A stretch of DNA of 64,000 nt from Notospermus geniculatus (GCA_002633025.1 NMRB01000075.1:673858-737857), one strand, 5' to 3'. Positions 1-12,122 are shown, counted from the first letter of the stretch. Notes: generated by a model not told the origin, from the sequence alone. Made by a program: numbers and translations.

Positions 1-292
1 AGGTCAATTACGGATGGCTTCCTGGCTCATTGGATACTTGAACTCTCTGGCTCAATTTCGGTTCAGCCATGCATAAAAGGGTTTCTTAGCTCAACCCACC
101 CCTCTCAAATGTCTCAGTCAAATGGCACCAGTTGTGGCAATGATCCAAAATGGATCACTCCAGGGAGGGCAGGGCAGGGCAGCGCTGATGCAGAATCACT
201 ATAGATGTGTGACGTCGTAGTGCATCCAACACAATGCTGATGCATTGCGACGTCACTGACGCCGTGTAAACATGGTCCGCAATTTATGGTAC

Positions 293-415
293 ACAGGCAA
301 AAATGTTGGATGAAAATTGGATATGAATCTGATAAAAAATGGATATGCAAAGCAAGTGAAAAATGGATATAGAAAATGCCTGGATATCCAATTTTCATCC
401 AACATTTTTGCCTGT
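293..415. mobile_element. Foldback MITE, 32-base arms
   Basis: Arms at 293-324 and 384-415 are near-perfect reverse complements beginning ACAGGCAAAAATGTTGGATG. The loop has further GGATAT repeats and no ORF. Confidence 0.8.
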
Positions 416-623
416 ATACATGACTATAATCAGCATGATCAGTGGGATCGGACTCGGGACTGTCACTCTACTGTCTGAGACTCTCAAGACATTAGTAGAG
501 TGACAGTCCCACTGATTAGTGATAAGGTAAGGACCTGTACCTGTGATCCCCTATCTAACCACAAGAACCTCTGGGCCCACTGCATGCAGCAGCAGCAGCA
601 GCATCTATCATCATCATCATCAT

Positions 624-1203
624 GGAATTCCTCACAGGAGGTTAGCTCAACCGAGGATGGCCCCTACGGTATATAAATAGGACAAGGACATCACGTTTTT
701 TTCGACTTCTCACTTCAAGCCCAGATTTTAACAAAAAAATATCAATATTTTCACAAAAACTTACCTTCACCGTAGTCTCCACACACACTCCTTCGCAGAG
801 GTCAGTGCTCCACTACGTTACGCTATACTGACTCTGCCAACATTCGGCCGAACTATTTCCATATCCTCCGCGGCGCCCACGATTGGGCTGCCAGCACTGG
901 AAACTCCAGTGAAAACGCTGAATTACAAGTGTTTTNCGATTGCCAACCAGTGTCCCAAACCGACGTGATGTTAATTAACGGCCTGTTTTAATTATCCAAA
1001 GGAACTTTTTGGGATTATTTTCTGTGGATATGTACAGTATACAATGTGGAGACTACGGTGAAGGTAAGTTTTTGTGAAAATATTGATATTTTTTTGTTAA
1101 AATCTGGGCTTGAAGTGAGAAGTCGAAAAAAACGTGATGTCCTTGTCCTATTTATATACCGTAGGGGCCATCCTCGGTTGAGCCAACCTCCTGTGGGAAT
1201 TCC
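624..1203. repeat. Large inverted repeat, ~160-base arms
   Basis: Arms 624-782 and 1045-1203 are almost identical in inverted orientation, from GGAATTCC through a TATATAAATAGGACAAGG stretch to GTCTCCACA. The loop contains an unresolved base at 936. Each arm carries ACGGTGAAGGTAAGTTTTTG, which looks like a splice donor. This could be a foldback element or two haplotypes wrongly joined in inverted orientation. Confidence 0.8.
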
Positions 1204-1912
1204 TGTGCTGTGGCGTTTAGGGAGGGGCCGGACGGACATGCACGCCACCTGTACAAAATGCACAGGGCAATACACAAATGATGACCTACTTTCTCGGGAA
1301 GTTTCAGACATGAATACGCAATAACTACAGGTGCAAATTATCAACGGTCCAGCCTAGTGATGCATGAATAAATGAACTTTTTGATCGGTCAATTGGAATG
1401 TTCAGAAATCGACAACTTACTTCAGTATCTGTAAATTTTCTCGACCGTCTCTCCCTCTTTTCTTGCTCTGCAGGAAATCCAAGATGGCGTTATCAATTGC
1501 TCATCAACCTTGGATGCGGGAAATATTTAGTATGTGATTTGTACACGGCAGCACACGCTTACATACAAGTAAACGTCACAGTTGAACGAGGATGGGCACC
1601 CGGCGATTCCTTTTCCCCACCGCAAATATTATCTTTACTATTCTGGACAAGTGCAGCCACCGTATCTTGTACATTTTCATCATAATTGTCAAGAGTGAAT
1701 ATAAGATAAATTAGTATCAAGTTTTTTTTTTGTAGATTTGTGATGGGTTAGTGTAGAATGGAGAATAAAAATGTGAAAAATGTAGTGGGAGCGTGTGGTA
1801 AATGCAACAGCTAATTGGTTGGAGCTATTCCACAGATCAAGAAAAGTGCAGACTTCATTTGCTTGGACCTAATTTTTTTAATCAGTCCTTGAAATTTGTT
1901 GATAAAATTCAA

Positions 1913-2773
1913 TGTACAATCTTTGACAAAAGTTTATCTCCACCTGATACTTTGAATGTTTCAAACACTACTGGGCCAATTTTAACACGGTTTGTTCCAC
2001 ATGAAAATATATCTTGTTGGTCATCTTTCTGCATCAAAATTGTGGATATTTGGAAATATCGTAATTATGTAATAACTCATCAGAAACAACCCTAAAAAAC
2101 AACATTTTTATTATGTAATTTTTTGTGACTTTTGTTGCAGCTTTGATAGAGTGGAACCTTCTAAAGAGTTTGCAATTTGTTTCATCAAAATCTTTTGAGT
2201 GGTTGCTGAGATATTTGAGATTATCAAAATTTTGATAATTTGAACATTTTCAATTTTTCACAAAATTGTGATACACCTAAAAACGCAGAAGTATGAAGCT
2301 TTGGAACTTTTAGCGTAAACTGGTTAGAAGTTAAGCATGTTTTTCAAAATATAAACATTTTGATATTTTGAAAAATATGCAATATTTCTGCCCAAATAAT
2401 GCAAAAAGCCCCAAAATTTTTGTAAACACATACTCTGAGGTTAGCTTTATCTAATGGCATCAAAATTTCCTGAAAATCTCAAATTATCAAAATTTTGATA
2501 ATCTCAAATATCTCAGCAACCACTCAATCTATCAAAGGTGCAACAAATGTCACAAAAAATTACATGAATAAAAATGTTGATTTTTAGGTTTTTTTCTGAT
2601 GAGCTATTAATTACATAATTATGATATTTCCAAATATCCCAAATTTTGATGCAGAAATATGACCAACAAGATGTACTTTCACACGTGGAACAAATCGTGT
2701 TAAAATTGGCCCAGTAGTATTTGAAATATTCAATGTATCAGGTGGAAATAAACTTTTGTCAAAGACTGTACAT
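1913..2773. mobile_element. ~860-base foldback element with ~330-base arms
   Basis: The left arm starts TGTACAATCTTTGAC and the right arm ends GTCAAAGACTGTACA. Similarity continues inward through ACTACTGGGCCAATTTTA, TTGTTGGTCAT and GAGTGGTTGCTGAGATATTTG to about 2262 and 2470. It is A/T rich and has no intact coding frame. Confidence 0.85.
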
Positions 2774-3572
2774 ATAACCAGAATCTAAATATTTCAAAAG
2801 AGTAGTAATGCTTCGGTCGAAATAACTTTGCAGTTTCCGACAAACAACATACAGGCCAACTTCAGAATAGATTATTTCCGCACCATCTTTACTTTGAAAC
2901 CTTGCTTTGAAATAGAATATAGGCCTACCATCTGAAGGTCAGGGAATATGGAAATGAAACGCTAAAATAAAGGTCTGCATTTTTTGGTCTGTGGCATAGC
3001 TCCCACCCAATTGATTCCGTATTTAGCATAATTGGCCACGTGACCGGAAGACAATCCCGGAATCATGGCTGACGACGCTCTGAGAGATGTGACCTCATTT
3101 TCCAAGGAAAAATTCCACAATGAATTCACGCTTGTACCTGCCGAAAGCACGGTTATTTCTCGTATTTAGATAGGTGAGAATAATGACTAGATCTTTAATG
3201 TTCAAATGAAGCAAGGTTGGAGGCCGATCATTCGATGAAACTGGGTAAATTCATGCGAAATTATTTGGTGCCCAAAACCAAACAAAGTTTGCGTCAGCAT
3301 TCATCATGTCATGTTCATAGGCCTACATCGACATGCACTGCACTGTCAAGTCATGAATAGTGCATGATGTAGTACTACATGCTGCACTGTAGAATGTGTA
3401 GTGCGTACGCAAAAATGTCAGATGTTCATATCATCAGATCAGTCGTCCGTCCACAGACAGGACATGTCATGTAGACAAGACCAAGGAAGTCTCAGTAGCT
3501 ATAAAAAATATACTAATATAGGCCCCCTATAGCTTAGGCCTAATTTTTTATAAAAAATGGCCAGGGCCATTG

Positions 3573-4512
3573 TGCTCACCTCTGTGACAGAGTATGAAGT
3601 GTGAGTAGCCTGGTGATACACTGAATGGTGAAGGATTAGTGCAGAAACATCGTAACATTTACTACCGATGAGATATGGCGAAAGTCAATTTTTCAAGATG
3701 GCCGCCTGGCAGCCATGTTGAAGTCCAATCGAACCGAAATTTGGCATATAAGTAGACGGTACCAAGACACATATTTAGGCACGGTTAAAGCATCCTAGCT
3801 CCCACTATTTATGAGGTGTGGGTCGAAGTCCATTTTTCAAGATGGCTCCCTGGCGGCCATATTTGACGTCGAATCTGACTGAAATTTACCATATATTTAT
3901 ATGGTACCTAGATACATATTTTGACAACGTTAAAACATCCTACCTACTCCTATTTATAAAATGTGGGTCAAAGTCCATTTTTCAAGATGGCTTCCTGGCG
4001 GCCATATTTGATGTCCGATCGGGTTGAAATTTGGTGCATTCGTGTAGGGTGCCTAGATATATCTTCACACCAAATCACAACACTCTATGTCAAATAGCAA
4101 TGAAATGTGCCACCAAACAGTGAATTTTGAACTTTGACCTCTGTGACCTTGAAAAGTAGGTCAAATCAAAAACCCGGGATTTATGTGATGAAGTCTCATC
4201 AGAGGAACCCACCATAAAAGTTTCGTGGTTCTAGCTAACCGCGTTCAGGAGATATGGCCGAAAGAAGGTTTTCACAAAGCGCCCCCTACAGGCCAGAGTG
4301 TACAAGCAGCAGCGCCAAGTTTCGGTCCAGAGATAGTTTTTACCATAGGGTACCTGTACACCAAATTTCAAGTTTGTAACCCAAGCGGTTTAGAAACGTG
4401 CCACCCCTGTTAACGACGACGACGGACGACGACGACGACGACGACGACGACGGACGACGACGGACGACGGACGACACACCATGGGAGAAGCTCACCTCAC
4501 AGAGGTGAGCTA
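3573..4512. mobile_element. Element with internal ~140-base tandem units and (ACG)n end
   Basis: Ends are short inverted repeats (GCTCACCTCTGTGA near 3573, TCACCTCACAGAGGTGAGCT near 4512). Inside are three diverged units starting at about 3684, 3829 and 3976, each with CATTTTTCAAGATGGC and GGCGGCCATATTTGA, then a unique part and a GACGACGACGG array at 4409-4472 just before the end. Confidence 0.7.
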
Positions 4513-4728
4513 AAAAGTTAAGCTGGCCTAGGGCTAGGGCGGCCTACCGGTAGGCCCCTAGGCCTCCTACCAAAGCTACCAGGTCCTTACTCCTCCGTCT
4601 GGAGTGGATGGACCCATTTTGTTTGTGTGTTTCTTCATTTCATCTGTTGATGATTTGAATTTGATCAAGATCAATCAATGATCAATCACAGCAAAATGAT
4701 TGATTGATGATTGATTGAATCATTGATT

Positions 4729-4826
4729 CAGTGACTGTCTTTTGAGGCGAGCGGTTTTCTTTGGGCTCCTCATAGATTTCCTATTGTAGCCCAAAGGAAA
4801 CAGCTTGCCTCAAAAGACAGTCACTG
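4729..4826. mobile_element. Short foldback MITE
   Basis: CAGTGACTGTCTTTTGAGGC at the left is matched by its reverse complement at the right, with GGTTTTCTTTGGGCT and AGCCCAAAGGAAAC further in. Flanks are ATTGATTGATTG-type simple repeats. Confidence 0.75.
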
Positions 4827-5484
4827 TTGATTGATTGATTGACAAGATTGAGGCATTTTCTGTTGATTGATGTCGTCATGGATCTTGGATGTTGGATTGG
4901 ATAATTGACATTAATCAATAATGAAGTGGATGACAGTTGACACTGACAGTTTTCTGAGTTTCGGAAAAGTTATAGAATTCCACATCACCTCTCAAGACAA
5001 TATCATGAAATTCAGCAACTTATCAATGATGAATGAGACACTGTTGACCCCCTGCGCCCAATGCCTGGTCTCACTGCAGTCTGCCCTGAAAAGTCTGCAG
5101 CCCACTTTGTTCTTCTTCAGCCTTGCACACAAGTGATACCTATTATGAAGATACAAATCCATTGTTTAATTTAATTAGGTCATAACCATGCAATTATTCC
5201 ATGTTACCCAAAAGTGATGTCTCCACCCTATGATGTATCATCCCTGCAAGTTTGAAGTCTGTATGACTTACGGGCGCAGAACTGGACTTTTTGATTTTTC
5301 ACCTTCCAGCCCCTTTGTGGATAGAACTTTAAAGTTTGATTTGTTGTCATGTTCATGATGCCCCCATCAGCTGAAAATTCCACTTCCGATACCAGTTCTA
5401 CCATGACTACTAGATTTTCCGTTTTGTTTGTTGACCTGCAAATGTCATGATTTGTAGAAGCAAGAAAGTTGCTACAAAGTACCA

Positions 5485-6019
5485 GTACAGTAGACTCGGG
5501 ACCCAGTCGTTGTGTCGCTCCGGCCGCCGCACTACACTCCACAAACGACTGGGAAAGCAGGCTGCAAAATCAGCGGCTAGCGTACCGACGACCACAACGA
5601 CCATCTCGACCAATGAAATTGCCCGAAAGCAATCTACTAGGGGAAATCTGGCACACTTTTGATTGGTTGTTATTGATGAAATTTACCAGAGCCTCTCGCC
5701 CGTCTAGAAACTTTTCAAAGTCACTAGCAGGATATTTTTTTATCCGTAAGTACTGCTTATCGCACACAGCATCGAATTCGGCACCAGGATACCGTCCTTG
5801 ACCTCGAAGAAAGTTGCGATATAATCAGCTGATTTGACATCTTGCAAAGAGCAGACGACGGCCGTTGAAGACGCAGTTCCTGATTGGCTGAACTCATTCA
5901 CATCCGTTGTTGTTGTCGGTACGCTAGCCACTGATTTTGCAGCCTGCTTTCCCAGTCGTTTGTGGAGTGTAGTGCGGCGGCCGGAGCGACACAACGACTG
6001 GGTCCCGAGTCTACAGTAC
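5485..6019. mobile_element. Non-autonomous element with ~115-base terminal inverted repeats
   Basis: The ends at 5485-5600 and 5905-6019 are close reverse complements, from GTACAGTAGACTCGGGACCC through CGGCCGCCGCACTACACTCC. The 300-base middle has no transposase-like frame. The apparent ORFs here are reflections of the inverted arms. Confidence 0.85.
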
Positions 6020-6647
6020 AGTGGCATCGAGCCCGCTTCAGCAATAGTTTCCAAATGTTGACTTTTGCCAAAATCCACTGCTGCAATGCACGCATTTGAA
6101 GGTCAATGCTTGAAGTTCGGATTACTATGAGCCTGGTAGGCCCTACTGTGAAATGATCATATTGCAACCTCACCCTCCATCATCACCTGAAACTTATGCC
6201 AGGTGTACTAAGTAAATTATACATGCTCAATTGTCTCAACGATGTCTAGGCCAACACTCCAAGCTGACATGCCTGATGCGTTGGCGCCAAGTTAATCCGT
6301 TTATGATATTGATTGAAAGTGAAGGACCTTGATGTAGTAATTCAGTTGGCTCTTTAGCCTAGGCCTGAGAAAAATACGTGTAGGTTTGATTGTGGTAATC
6401 CTACCAATCCAAATTTTGGTTGAGCCCAAAAAGGCAAAAAAAACCGGTTAAAATCTCATATTCAGACACAAATCAGCACTGTAGTGTAGCTAGCTTAACC
6501 CCGACAAAAAGCTAGCTACACTACAGTGCTCATTAAAGTTGAAAGTTTGGGATTATACTCAGGTCATCTACATGTACCATCAACAATGGTAGATGACCTA
6601 GACTGTCAAAAAAATTTCTGGCAGAAACCCTGAAAGAGACTTGCCCA

Positions 6648-6733
6648 AAGTCTCACACCAGAGTGAGATTTGAACACGGGACCCTCTGATCGCTAGTCAG
6701 AGACCCAAACCACTACTCCCTGTGGCTCCTCTG
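6648..6733 (-). mobile_element. tRNA-derived SINE head, copy 1
   Basis: Read on the minus strand it has a tRNA-like A-box region (TAGTGGTTTGGG) and a B box (GTTCAAATC), with the stem-like TCTGACTAGCGATCAGA between. Related copies are at 19284-19380 and 41838-41930. It does not fold as a full tRNA. Confidence 0.65.
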
Positions 6734-8304
6734 CTGGAGTAGGGCAAAATTCCACTTTTTTCCATTTTTGGCCTAAATCCGCATGAACGACAGGTTTTTT
6801 TCGATGACGTCTGGGGGGGGGGGGAGCCTTTGCCCTCCCCTGTATGAACATTAGCAACAGCCATGCCCTTGGCAAAGCTGAATATTTCTCATTATTAAAA
6901 TTTAAAGCTCGCAGCCTAGCCCCTGTAGTGTTCCAAGAATTGCTATCTGCATGTGGCCGAAATGAAAACTCAACCTCCACTCGAAGTTGTTGAAATAAAA
7001 ATAGCGTAGGCCTACTACAGACCCTGTACTGTTACTATGTTCCCGATCCATATGATCTTGAGCTCATTGGGACATTTCATTGGATCATGCTGGAGCCGTT
7101 TTGCACCTGTGCGTCGGGATTCATAACAAGTTAAATGATGCAGAAGTGTTCATCGCAGCCATCCATTGTATTGTGTTTCGTGCGGATGGCTTTGACATGT
7201 CCGATTTGAAAGGAAAGTACCCTGTTACTCTGTTAGACATGGAGATATATAGGATGATCGGACTGGTTTACCTCTTACGGTATGGTAACAATCCTACAGT
7301 ACTTGCAGGGTTTCCTAAAAAAATTGTGCTATTGGCAAAAAAATTTCCAAAACAGTATTCCTCTAAAGTTCTGTTTGTTTTCACATTTCCACCTTAGTTG
7401 TGTTCAAGCCTACCACAAACTCCGAGGTAAAATTCATAGATAGTTTTAAAAACTATCTATTTTACCTCAGTGTTTGTGATACATGTAGTAAGAATATGGT
7501 GAATTGCCCATTGTGAGCCGACCTCCACGCTACATGTGGAAACATCCGTGGTGTTTCATTGGTCCGTTTCCAGGCTGCTTGCCCCTAGTTTTCCGGATAC
7601 GACAACGCAAAAGTCAAATTGATCGATTTTTTACGGACCTGAATCGGACAAAATCCGTGTGCCAATGAACCCCACTTTACTATAGGTTTAACGAAATAGC
7701 CACGAAAGGGCTTCTTGGATGTTGTAAGCCAAGAGGTTTGATGCAGGTCTGGTCTGAATTGCAATGAGGTATCGGCAGACCTAATCCGCGACGCGGCGCT
7801 GACTATCAACTCGGTCATAACTGCGTCATTGAAAGTGAGGCTAACGTTATTTTCCAATTAATTCTGAATAGCACACCCTGTTTCTAGGCCAAATATAACT
7901 AAAACATTGCACTCAATTTCTGATTTTAATTTTCTATCATTAAGTACAGAAGTGCTAAAATATATCTTATGGCTTTTGAGCAAAAATCTCTGCGGGAACC
8001 TGATGATTTTAATCGATAAACTTGACCATTTTAGCGTAAACGACAGGCGAATGGTCGACGTCATGGGTTGTGAATGACGCAGTTTTTGTCACGTCAGAAT
8101 GACGCACGACGGCTGATGACGTTCAACAATCGCAAAGGCATGCGCACCTGCATTTTAACCGAGTTGATGATCAGCGCCTCCTTTTGTTTGCCGGTACCCC
8201 ATTCCTGGAAGGGAAGTGGCATTTGCCATGGTCATACATGTATTTTCCAATTCTCTTTGTATTCTTTATCATCGTCTACCAAGGCCAGGTCATGCCGTGA
8301 CATA

Positions 8305-8602
8305 TGTGACCCTCCACCACAAAACCAGTCTGAAGTCACACGGAAAATGAGCTAGAAACATACTGAGATGACACCAGGAGATAAAGAAAGAAATAGAATC
8401 ACTCAGACTTCACACTAGACAGCTGACTTCACACTCAAAAGCTGAGCTTCAACGCACAAAGACGACACCAGAAGAGAATGGAAGAAATGGATTATTTCAA
8501 ATTTCATAACAGACACACAATATTGAAACCGACAAACATTTGGTCTCAACCTGCCATGTTAATAAGAGCGACATGCGACTGGTTTTGCTGTGGAGGGTCA
8601 CA
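8305..8602. mobile_element. MITE with TGTGACCCTCCAC-type inverted ends
   Basis: The left end reads TGTGACCCTCCACCACAAAA and the right end is its near reverse complement, ending at 8602. Inside lie ACTTCACAC-type short repeats and no ORF. Its right edge is only 67 bases before the TREX start codon, so it overlaps or adjoins the likely 5' leader or the intron before it. Confidence 0.75.
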
Positions 8603-8668
8603 TTTTCTCTTCCAAAAAACTTCCTGAATATTTCATGTTTGTTTTTCAGTTGTAGGAGGCCAACCAGT

Positions 8669-11600
8669 ATGGTTAACATTCAGACGCTAGTCTTCCTCGA
8701 CCTCGAGGCGACTGGCCTCCTGACGTCGACCCACAAACCCAAGATCACGGAAATAACAATGATAGCAGTCCACTGTAGCGAGTTCCTTCAGGCACATCTC
8801 GGGAGCAACATGCCAAGAATCATTAACAAAATGACGTTGTGTTTCAACCCTAAGAAGGCGATGACGCCCAAGGCCATGGAAATGACGGGTAAGAGGGAAT
8901 GTCTAGTAGCATATTACGAATAATTTAGCGCCAATTTTTTGCCCCCTGCTCAGCTATTATAGGTCATGTTACTCTCTCATCACCAACTGTTGCAGCTGTT
9001 TGCAGTGTGCTTGAAGCATTAAGCCGTGACTCAGGCACAAATTTTATTTATCAGCAAGGTTGACGTTGTAAAGCGGCCTATCCACGTGCAATATTATTGC
9101 ACAATATGAGGATCAAAATGGGCAATATTATTGCCAGTCTTTCTCTCATCCATTATGCCTGAGGCACATGACACCCATTTTGGGCCCCATATTGTGCAAT
9201 AATATTGTACTGTGGAAAAACCGCTTTACTGGAGACTCAGAAAACAAGGAAGACTTTGACGTGGTCGTGCCCTTCCAAGTTTCCAAATTATTGCCAGTTT
9301 ATGTTATGTGTGACTTTGTGAGAAGTATAGCATATGGCAGGCACCATAGTCGTATTCCACTAGACTTTTAAGGATCAACCATGTTGCGACATGTATAAGT
9401 CTTGTAAAATTGTATGCAAGATATGCAGTGGTTTGGAAGGGATTAGGCTTTTAAATCAAATTCCTCCATGCATGTATCTATACATGTCTGACTAAACCCC
9501 TGTTAAATCCCTCTTGGGATTATTTAGGACCATGGTGACTTTTGATTTATTACAAACATGTTTTCTTGAAGTTTAGGTGCATTTAGACTGGACACGTTTG
9601 GACTTGAAATGCCTCTAATAAGTTTGTCTTATCTTGCAGGTTTGTACAATGATGCATTAGAAAACCAGTCCGAATTTGACAAAGACGCGGCCACCCTGAT
9701 CGACGTGTTCCTTCGGAGATTAGCGCCCCCTGTCTGCTTCCTGGCACACTACGGGAACAGATTCGATTACCCACTGCTGAAAGCCGAACTTCTCAACGCT
9801 GGAGCTGAACTAACCACGCACATCGTTTGCGCAGATACTTGGGAGATGTTTCGTTCATTAGACAATACTGCTAACATTCCTCGGATATGGACCAAGTCGG
9901 TTGTTTCGGCGGAGCGTCCAGTGGCGAATGGGGTGATCTCACGGAACGCGGACATTGCATCGCATGTCACGCCAAAGCAAACAGATGAAACTCAAAGTAG
10001 ACGACTTTCCCAGTCCAGTTCAAAGGATGAGAAACGAAATTGTGCCGGTGTGACGCCTACGCCCCCTATTTCTACAGGAGGTGAGGGCGATGGCGCGAAA
10101 GTTGGGAGTTCTAATTCAGATGGGAACAGTCCCGCTGTGAGTGGAAATGCCAATTTGTTAAGCAGCAATGCCTCACTCTCCTTACTCTGTGGAGGTGACC
10201 TTAAAAGTCTACGGACTAAAACTGCTAAGAAAGCAGAGAGTTGCCAAGACCAGGCTGGGGGAACGGGTCAAGGGCAGGCAACTAGTAGCAGCGTAGAATC
10301 TGCGACTACTAGTAGTTCTGCTCGATCAAGTAGTGCCAGCCCGAAAGTGGAGTCCGTCGCAGGGGATAAAAACAGTTTGGGTAGCCCGCATGCCGAAGGC
10401 AGCGCGAGTGGTACCGGTAATAATAAGAGTGTTAGCGCTTGTAAATCAGTCAGTTTATCTGGGAGCAAAGTCAGTGATACAATAAAAGGGAATGGAACAC
10501 GTAAAATGACGAGTTTTTCCATCAAGGATATCGTTACTAGTGATATAAACGAGACATCGTCAGGAGAATCTAGCCCTCCTGCGATTGTGTCCAGCAGCCT
10601 GACCTGTCGAGGTTCGAGTCCGCATGAAATTGTGTTAATAAACAGTGTGAATAACGGGAGTGTAGCGCTGCCTGTGAACACTAGTCCCAGTGGCGCAGAT
10701 GTGTTGAAATTTGCCGACGTGGCCAGGTGTGGTGTGTCCAGTGAGAATTTAGACTCTGTAAATAATAATAAGTCTTCAAAAGACAATAATTCAGATGTGA
10801 GAGGTGAAAATAGGGTGATGAAAGACGCTGGAACCATTTTGAATGGTACTGTTTTGAATGTTGCAGCTGTGCAGTGTGTTATACCTGAAAACGTTGTGGA
10901 ATGTTCAGTTGAGAAGACGGTTACACCGAAAACGGAGATACGCAAACCTGCGAAAAAACGTTTCAGTCGTGGATGTGAATCTTTGAAATTTGACAATCAA
11001 GACGTGAATCATGAGGCAGAGTCCGTCAAAACGGATATCTCGCCGAAATCCTGCTCGCCTGAAACTGTTGGGAACTATTCTGTGAAATCAGCATCGTCGG
11101 GATCTCCTGAGGCAGCGTCGGCATCATCGAATTCAGCTGGGGATTATGGAATATGCCACACCCCTGAATCTCACCATACCTCTGTATCGCAGCGGATCTG
11201 TCCACGCAGTCCAACGAAACGTAAACCCTCGGAGACGAACGGATGTGAAAATGATGCCAGTCAGGCGAAGAAGGCAAAAAAGAAACTATTTGAAAGTGAC
11301 AGCGCGAGTGTACGGGAGCTGGTCCGTGCTGCGAGTAATTCGCCAGGATCGGACTCCAGTGCGGAACCTGTGACCAGCTCTCAGGGTAATAACAACGGTG
11401 ACAACGACAAGCCACGCTTGGAGTCACTTGGGACCATTATCTACTGGCATGAGTACTTTAACGAAGAATTTTTCAAGGAGAGTTTGGAGATGGAGGACTG
11501 CCTTCATCCCAAACCCGATTCATCGTCAAATTCACAGGGACTTACTTCGAATTCTGAGCAAAGTCCTACTGACGGAAGTCAGAATTTGGACATAAAACGA

Positions 11601-12122
11601 CCACAGACGTTGAGCGTGAGTGTCAGCGATGTGGTGAATACGAGTAGAAATCCAGCTCCTGTCGCCCATAATTCGGCGTTGACGTCACAAACATTGAACT
11701 CTACGAATCCTGTTCTTCGTAGTGCGCTGACGGCACCGTTGAACCTGAGCTTAAAGGATCGAGACGAGCAGAACGTTACGTCGAGTCATGTGAACACCAA
11801 CCGTGCCAAGTCAACCAACCAAGACAATCCAGACCCAATACCAAGACTTACCACGTCTACCACCAGGGGGCAGGGCAATCAAAGCCCGAACGAGGACAAA
11901 CCAGCGCCGTTGCTCCCGCAGCCCAAACTTTCCTACAGTCAGCGTGAAATTTACCGGCGGTTCTTTGGGGTGTATCCTCCGTTGTCGCACAGGTCGGAGG
12001 ATGACTGCTTAACGTTGATGCAGATCGTGCAAACAGTGGCACCAAAAGCTGCCATATGGTTAGAAGTTAATTCATACCCTTTTCACAAGGTGGAGCCACT
12101 TTACCCTTGCAAAGGTCAGTAG
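8669..12122 (+). CDS. TREX-like DEDDh 3'-5' DNA exonuclease with ~690-residue insertion
   Basis: Two coding exons, 8669-8888 and 9640-12122, joined in phase (one base of the Gly74 codon in exon 1, two in exon 2), giving 900 residues. Donor GACGG|GTAAGA and acceptor ATCTTGCAG|GT are good. TREX enzymes remove nucleotides from DNA 3' ends. All catalytic motifs are visible: Exo I FLDLEATG (Asp11, Glu13), Exo II HYGNRFDYPLL (Asp116) and Exo III SHRSEDD (His857, Asp862), followed by the typical family end and a stop. Vertebrate TREX1 is about 314 residues, with only a short loop between Exo II and Exo III; here residues ~146-838 lie between them. The insertion is rich in Ser, Asn, Thr and Lys and has basic clusters near 511-514, 598-601 and 617-622 that could be nuclear signals. 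A splice acceptor (TTTTTCAG) 21 bases before the ATG suggests a 5' UTR intron. Family call is firm; TREX1 versus TREX2 cannot be decided. Confidence 0.9.
9069..9228. mobile_element. MITE in TREX intron
   Basis: Ends TAAAGCGG and CCGCTTTA enclose a longer inverted repeat of CAATATTATTGCACAATATG. It lies inside the single intron of the TREX-like gene. Confidence 0.8.

Larger units (their letters stand above)
1..8304. other. Intergenic, no gene seen; inverted-repeat rich
   Basis: No ORF here shows a recognisable protein family. Besides the elements listed separately there are CAG and CAT microsatellites (585-622), a short stem-loop element at 443-515, one at 6476-6530 with a GTAGTGTAGCTAGCTT arm, one at 6560-6600 and one at 7420-7466. 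Confidence 0.7.

Noticed and set aside
4921-5136. 71-codon ORF with CAQC motif
   Set aside because: Only one Cys pair, no splice context and no family match.
5773-5786. ATTCGGCACCAGG resembling a cDNA library EcoRI adapter
   Set aside because: One base differs from the common adapter, and it lies inside a genomic inverted-repeat element with continuous flanks, so contamination is not supported.
10268-10996. 242-codon open frame antisense to TREX exon 2
   Set aside because: It is the mirror of the Ser/Asn-rich coding strand, lacks a recognisable motif, and the plus frame carries the catalytic motifs.
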